A DNA stretch of 64,000 bases, taken from positions 6,076,001 to 6,140,000 of the forward strand of contig CP099850.1 in NCBI GenBank assembly GCA_030062745.1. Direction: 5' to 3'. The notes beneath the pieces were generated by a model. The model had not been told where the DNA came from. It ran no database searches and saw only the letters and a list, made by a program, of their open reading frames with translations. The position numbers were made by a program, and so were the translations under genes. This document shows, one piece after another, positions 58,621-64,000 of this stretch. The first letter of the stretch is position 1; each line of letters begins with the position of its first letter. This DNA comes from Capitulum mitella. Its lineage: Eukaryota; Arthropoda; Thecostraca; Pollicipedomorpha; Pollicipedidae.

Positions 58621-58847
58621 CCTGTCTGCGGACGGTAGATCGGACCAGTCTGCGGACAGTAGGTCAGACCTGTCTGCTGACGGCGGGTTGTAACTGTCTG
58701 CGGACGGCAGTTGGACCTGTCTGCGGAAGGTAGATCGGACCTGTCTGCAGACGGTAGGTCGGGCCTGTCTGCGGAAAGTCGGCCGGTCCTGTCTGTTGAC
58801 GGCAGGTCGGACCTGTCTGCGAACGGTAAGTTGAACCTGTCCGCGGG
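58621..58847 (+). repeat. 24-bp minisatellite, about nine and a half units
   Basis: Units start CCTGTCTGCGGACGGTAG. All but one are exactly 24 bp (one is 23 bp). Because 24 is a multiple of three, most of the array keeps open frames on both strands (eight-residue repeats such as ADRSDLPS), but there is no sign of a real protein. Confidence 0.9.
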
Positions 58848-58966
58848 CACCATGGGTAACGACGACAAAAATAAACTAAGGCATGTCAGACTCCGCAACT
58901 GTGTTTTTAGTTCAGTCGTTGACTGATAACTTTTCCTGAATATGCGTGAGTCAGATGGGCTCAGTG

Positions 58967-59104
58967 TTACAAAAAGCCCGCATATTTGAGCACCTGACAT
59001 GCCGTAGTTCGTGGAATCAGCCCGAATCCTGTAGATCTGATAGCGATCAGTCCCACTGACGAAGGCATGTCAGGTTGCGCCGAAATATTTGGGCTTTTTA
59101 TAAC
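58967..59104. repeat. Imperfect 38-40 bp inverted repeat around a 61-bp centre
   Basis: Arms 58,967-59,003 and 59,065-59,104 share AAAAAGCCC, ATATTT and CCTGACATGCC (inverted). The centre includes CTGATAGCGATCAG, itself a small hairpin, and CACTGACGAAGGC. A further GGCATGTCAGACTCCGCAAC copy lies at 58,881. Probably a small foldback element or retroelement terminus. Confidence 0.5.
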
Positions 59105-59417
59105 ATGAAACCTGTTTTACTCACATATACCTTGAAAACCTCATGCACCAGACCTTGTGAGACATGTGTAACGCAGGCGAAGAACGCCACCACAGGGCCA
59201 ACTACAACACACCGAAATCCCAGCAGACAGTGTCACATGCTCCGATAATCCATTCCAAACACTCGCCTCATCCAGGACGAAAATGCTTCACCTCTCATGA
59301 GTGCGTCAAAGCTCGAAGCTTTCACTCTTCGCCACCATGGGACCTGAGCACGTACCTCTCGGTCCCCCACAGTCACCACTCCGAAATGGCTTGCCCGTGC
59401 GCTCGCGACAGCAGGCG

Positions 59418-60083
59418 GCGACATTCGTGGCGCACCAGCAGCCATGTTGGCGCCCCGCCGCGCACGCAGCGTGTCTCCGCAGGCACCGCCTGTCCCTGCA
59501 TCTAATTCATGGAGATAAGAATTTATTTAGTGGCCGTAACATTAATGTCAACCGGTGTATAACATAGTGTCGGGCCTGCTGTCCGGATGGTCGGACAGAT
59601 AGCCCGACCGCGTCGGTCCTGTGACGGCCAGTGGGTGAGGTCGGCCCTCTGATGTTATGAACTGAACACTGCAGCGACGGCGACCGCACGTCTTACTACC
59701 GGCCGACGTCAGGCCGCGATTGTCCGCAGAGCCGGCTCACAACGGCCGACACGTGTAAAAACGCGCCGCCGACTCGCCCCCACAAACACAGCGGTGGTCT
59801 CGCCCCCGTTTGGCCAGGCAGAACTGGCGTCGTCTTTTGTCGGCGTTAATTATGAGCGTCGGCGGGGTCGGGCGCGTGTTCCATTCAGCGGCGCGCTATT
59901 TACTGGAGCGGCCCGCTCCGGCAGCGGTCGGTGGCCATTGTGGGCCGGCCGGCGCCCGTGTGGTCCGCGGCCTCTTCATCTGCGGCTCCCAGATCAGGTG
60001 CGCAGATAGCGGCAGCGCGCCGCCGCCGCATCACGAGGCGGCGGCGACCACCGGCGGAGCCGTGCGTCACAAACGCCGCATTC
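59418..60083 (-). repeat. Mirror block D, right copy
   Basis: Inverted partner of 3,548-4,212, indel-free or nearly so, with identity in the high 90s. Homology begins abruptly at 59,418 and ends at GTCACAAACGCCGCA (60,083). Confidence 0.9.
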
Positions 60084-60810
60084 TGCACCGTGGATTGCGA
60101 ATAAACACGGTAGGAGAGCCCTCTTGTGTCACTCCAAAACAGTAATCCGACATATAATTACTGTAAGTCATCGTGCGGACCGACTGAAACTATTCAACTG
60201 GTTTCAGCAGTGTTGTTTGTCATGAGCTTTTTTCAATCCCATAGCAACGGGCTTGTCCTCCGGGCGGTTGGTATGCCAATAGATCTGATGTTATGTGAGA
60301 CATTAAAAGAAGATAATAATGCACTCCGATATCCTGATACACTTGGGACCATGAAAGCATGTCTTAATTCGGTTATCTCATTAATGCGGCTCTCCCGTTT
60401 CTGAGCACGTATGGCTGCGCTGCCATGCTTCAGCCATATGTTCGCTGAAATAATTTTTACCTGACACGTACCAGGCACTGTGGGCAGACCACAGTTTGCG
60501 TTCGACCTTGAATGTGCGAGGCGGTCATGCAGTCTTGCAGCGGTGACCCGTATCTGTTTTCGGAATTTCTGCCAATACTCTGTCGTACAAATGGACATAA
60601 CTGTTCTTGTGGAACCGGCTCTATGACGGTGTACGCCAGCTCGTTCTCACCGATCCCTAGGCCTTTTGCAGTGTTTTGCATAAGCCCCGCAGGCGCGAAC
60701 CCGCGCCTTGAGTGTGACAACGCTGTAAACCGATGACGCTGTCACACCAGACGCGACTAATGCTGCGACAACCGCGCTGGACCTTAAGGGACAGGCGGCG
60801 AATAAAATTT
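60084..60810. other. Spacer between blocks D and C, right arm
   Basis: 0.73 kb without recognised features; similar in length but not in sequence to its left counterpart. Confidence 0.45.
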
Positions 60811-60946
60811 GCATGCTAAGTCGCCAACATAACGGCCCGTCAAGGCGCCGCGTCCAGTTGGCGGCGCTCTAAAGTTGGCGCGCCGCCGGCTCAAATGGGA
60901 AAGTCGTGTAGAGCGGCCGGGACACGGCGCTGGCATTCATCTTGCG
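60811..60946 (-). repeat. Mirror block C, right copy
   Basis: Inverted partner of 2,792-2,930; GTCGCCAACATAACGGCCCGT is the best-matching segment (60,820-60,840). Confidence 0.6.
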
Positions 60947-61303
60947 CCGGCCGGCGGCGGCCGGGTGCGCTGCAGGCCTGCTCGGCTTGCAGCCAGCGCG
61001 GCGGCCGGTTAGCGGACCGATTCACTGGTGCGTTGTTCGCACCTCGCCGGCCATCGCCTGGCCGCGGGTAACACTCGCCGGGACTCGGCTGGGGCCAGGT
61101 CCGCCCAGCCTGGCCAGCGCGGACCCGGTGGCCGGCGGGACCACGGGGCGATGAAATAAAACAGAAAGTTTCGCAAAACTTCGGTAAAATACCAACAGAA
61201 GGATTCGTTTTGCATTAGTGGCGTACAGGCGTGTTGTCTTTTTTTTTGTTTTTTGCAGTGTAGATGAGATTTGGATGCTTTCCATCCGACGTACCCAGCT
61301 CCG
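60947..61303. other. Spacer between blocks C and B, right arm
   Basis: GC-rich at 60,940-61,140, AT-rich with a T tract at 61,241-61,255. No match in the left arm and no gene. Confidence 0.45.
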
Positions 61304-61488
61304 GTAAAAATTGGCCCACTCTCTGGCCCAACAGCTGGCAAATTGGCGGCCGTCGCGGCCGCGTCAGCTGAATAATCGCCAATGATGGTGCGGTCCTGGC
61401 TCCGGCTAATTGCAGCTGACGCCGGTGATAGCTCAGCAGGACGGCCGGCAAGCGGTGACGTCATTCACTGTACGTCTTTGGCGCTCTG
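61304..61488 (-). repeat. Mirror block B, right copy
   Basis: Inverted partner of 2,120-2,300. The TGACGTCA CRE and the CAATTAGCC motif are conserved (reversed). Confidence 0.85.
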
Positions 61489-61685
61489 CATCAACTTAAT
61501 TTACCTGGCATGAGCTCAACGGTAAGGATTCCTCATACCGACTGGCGCCAGTTTTTTTCGAGTGCGGTCATCTTTTCCGTAGTGCACACGAGTGGAAACG
61601 GCTTGGATGACGGTATTGCCGGCAAGGTAAGCAGGCCGGGTAGAACAGATCCCGTCCGTCGTTAGCTGGCCAGCTGCGCCGTCCA

Positions 61686-62122
61686 GCGGGCTGACTCACG
61701 GGGCGGCCGCGGCTCGGGGCGTCATGTCGCTCCGCCGCTGATCGATGAGCGTGTTCGTGCACGGGCGCTGATCGATTACAAGGCCCCGTGCACAGGTGCA
61801 CGCCCCCGCGGCGGTGGCGGCCAATCAGCGCCGGCCGCCGCCGTCCGGGACACGCCCCCGGGGCTTATTAATACACGTGTTCCCCGGCCACCGGCGCTTG
61901 TAGGACAGGGCGGCTACAAAATATAGCCGGCCGTCGGCGGTGACGCCGGCGGCGGCTGTCCGTCTGGCCGCCGGTGCCGGCCGGCGGCGGCTCGACGGGC
62001 CGCCTCTGGCACCGCACGCGCATTCCCCGTTAACGACAGGCCTGCTCGCGGCGGCACGCGTCAAACGTCGACACCGACGAGACGAATGGCTCCGGCTTCG
62101 TCTGACGCCGGCGGGACGGAGA
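61686..62122 (-). repeat. Mirror block A, right copy (outermost)
   Basis: Inverted partner of 88-523. The spacer to block B is only about 0.2 kb here. Both CGCTGATCGAT motifs are conserved. Confidence 0.88.
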
Positions 62123-63772
62123 CCATGTTTGGCGTGTTTTGCGCACTTCACGTGACAATTAGGAAGCATTCGAGCATGTGCGAGAATGTTCCTTCCGCCG
62201 TGGAAAGCGTATCCAAGCAGGTTTTCTTCATCGCATCAGTGGAGTAGCTTCGTACGTTTCGCAAGCCTTTGTAACCCAGGAACATTGCACTTGAACAGCA
62301 GATAATAATAGATGCTTTTTTTTTGCTAGACTGCGCATAACATTCGGGATTTTTTGGGGCCGCAAGAAGGTTAGGTAGGGTATAAGGCAGGAGCGGCGCG
62401 ATCTGCAAGATGAACCGTTTATTTTTTCCCTTGCATTTCTTCGTACTTTCAGAGAAAGAACAATTCTTGATGGAATGTCTTCTTGCTAATCAGCCTGGCA
62501 TTTAACTAGCATGAATTCATTTCTCCGGTTTGCATTCTGTTTCATTTTGCCTCTCACATTCCTTACTTAAAATGAGCTCATATTTCTTAAAATTTTAGGA
62601 GGAATTTCTGGTCAACATGAGTACGATAACAATGATGGTACCAGGGCTGTTCTGAAAAGCAAGCGGAATTCGTCATGATTGGGGGAAGGATCTGCTGCCT
62701 AAAAATAATTCAAAGATAGCATAAATGGAATGTCGTTTTTCAAGCAAAATGTCAATGACAGTACATTTTCCTTAGCATGCGAGCCAGTGTGAAACCATGC
62801 ACATTCTACCCTATCTTCACCGTTAGCGTACCACTTCTTCCACACGCAACACCTCATCTCTACTTATTACACCGCAGGTATGTCCTTTCCAGCCCAAAAT
62901 AATCTGCAGCAAGATCAGTGTAGTTACAGTAAAGCCACGATATTGCGGTGGACGTCCACATTCTGTGAGCCTGGCCTATCACGAATTTGTTGCTAGTTGC
63001 CTGTCGTATCTTCACATTGATCTGTACTCTGTCATAGCGACCTTTCGCCCAAGTAGACCAAGTTCAGTTTGCAGTGACATGCGGAGACATTTGTGTTTGC
63101 ATTTTTCATTTCTTTTGCGAAAATAATGAAGGGGTCCGAAATGGTACATGAAAACATAAACTCCCCAAATGCAAGCTTATCAGCAGATTTGGATCGCTTT
63201 CTTTGGCGGCAGGACGCATTTTTCAAAAAAAGGATTTGCAAGAAGTAGCAGCTTAGCAGCAAAGCATTTCACTATAGCACCAATAGCTGCAGCTTCAAGG
63301 ATTATCTACATGAGTATTTGGGTGTCAACATGCATTTCAAGAAACGTCATGAGGGAAACACATTTCTCGCCAAGCGTCATTTTCATGTTGTTTTCGGACA
63401 TTGCCACTGACTTGAGCCATGCTCGAAAGGTGACTTACGGTGCGCGGAGCCGAGTACCGGAGCCCAGACCACTAAAGGGGCTCATAGTGTCTTGAAAGAA
63501 ATATAAGATGTCCCCCTCCTGCCTGTATTAAGGTCTAGGGTAAATCAGGGTTGATGATGGATGGGATTACGGAAACATGCAACGGTTGCCCCTTTCCAGA
63601 ATGGGCGTCAGCAAAGTTGTTTGTTTTCGGATGCATCCCCTTGTATCGACAGAAAAAAGTCAGCCAAGGTTTCCAAGTTAGTTAACAGTTTTCGAACTTT
63701 GTAGACTCTGCTCTTTCGGCTAGCGCCGGCAGTGGCGGACGCGTCTGAATGTTCGTCTCTGAGATCCTGCGC
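62123..63772. other. Unmatched right flank
   Basis: AT-rich sequence outside the outermost mirror block; any left partner would lie before base 1. No gene, repeat or transposon end recognised. Confidence 0.45.
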
Positions 63773-63890
63773 GGCCCGGTGGTGGTCACTCCTGCTCTGA
63801 GGCCTGGTGGCGGTCTCTCAGGCTGCTCTGAGGCCCGGTAGCGGTCACTCCTGCTCTGAGGCCTGGTGGCGGTCTCTCAGGCTGCTCTGG
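63773..63890 (+). repeat. Two-level tandem repeat (59 bp, two copies)
   Basis: Two 59-bp units (63,773-63,831 and 63,832-63,890), each made of two related halves of about 28 and 31 bp that share GGCCYGGTGGYGGTC and TGCTCTGAGG. The second unit differs at a few sites. Confidence 0.85.
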
Positions 63891-64000
63891 GGCTCCGTGG
63901 AGGCCGTCTGCGGCCGGGTGGGCGGGCGGCAGGGGTCGGGGTGCGGACGATGCTGTCGGGCTGTGTCGCCGACTCCCCGGCGGGTCCCAGAGGACATGAC

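Larger units (their letters stand above)
58182..59417. other. Spacer between TTAA element copy 2 and block D, right arm
   Basis: Contains the 24-bp minisatellite (58,621-58,847) and an imperfect inverted repeat (58,967-59,104), listed separately. No gene recognised. Confidence 0.5.

Noticed and set aside
59050-59104. Hammerhead ribozyme (CTGACGA ... GAAA)
   Set aside because: The core strings are present, but an extra A breaks the start of stem II and I cannot pair stem I with the sequence after the would-be cleavage site.
88-62122. The palindrome as an assembly artefact joining two haplotypes head to head
   Set aside because: Not excluded, but haplotypes would align in the spacers too, apart from insertions. 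Here spacers are wholly unrelated while blocks are near-identical. Long reads spanning 20.8-27.1 kb would settle it.
1-64000. Known animal microRNAs, rRNA, CRISPR arrays, bacterial features
   Set aside because: Common microRNA seeds and mature sequences I know were not found, and there are no direct-repeat/spacer arrays, rRNA segments or bacterial ribosome-binding or operon structure.

Overview
This is animal nuclear DNA, most likely from an invertebrate. GC-rich islands alternate with AT-rich, transposon-laden DNA; there are spliced transposase genes with short introns, a CR1/Jockey-type retrotransposon remnant, microsatellites and minisatellites, and no operons or bacterial-type gene packing. 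The style of the retrotransposon 3' end would fit a crustacean, but that is a low-confidence guess. I found no host protein-coding gene that I can name, no rRNA, no CRISPR array and no convincing functional tRNA.

The main structure is a very large, interrupted inverted duplication. Twelve GC-rich blocks (called A to L here), read left to right from base 88 to 20,835, recur as reverse complements in mirror order from base 62,122 back to 27,145. The best blocks are nearly indel-free: A 436/437 bp, D 665/666 bp, J 741/740 bp, K 245/245 bp. In the parts compared by eye they are about 97-99% identical, while the DNA between blocks is unrelated in the two arms. Blocks C, G, H, I and L are shorter or more diverged, but all keep the mirror order. 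The axis lies in the unmatched 20.8-27.1 kb interval. The blocks show no coherent coding signal and carry CRE, E-box, ATCGAT and homeodomain-type TAAT/ATTA sites. The simplest reading is duplicated, strongly constrained cis-regulatory DNA between two oppositely oriented paralogous genes lying outside the window. Arm-to-arm gene conversion and assembly artefact are the alternatives.

The arms differ mostly through mobile DNA. The right arm between blocks G and H has swollen to about 14 kb (35.1-49.4 kb, against 1.4 kb on the left). It holds a 2.5 kb hAT-like element (36.5-39.0 kb) containing a small MITE, an apparently intact 3.9 kb hAT-like transposon with roughly 500-bp inverted repeats and a three-exon transposase gene (39.1-43.0 kb), and a CR1-like reverse transcriptase remnant (43.9-44.9 kb). 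Three copies of a piggyBac-like TTAA element lie at 16.7, 29.8 and 56.9 kb. Minisatellites occur at 6.6, 9.5, 16.1, 55.2, 58.6 and 63.8 kb; the 6.6 and 55.2 kb arrays are the same array in mirrored block E.
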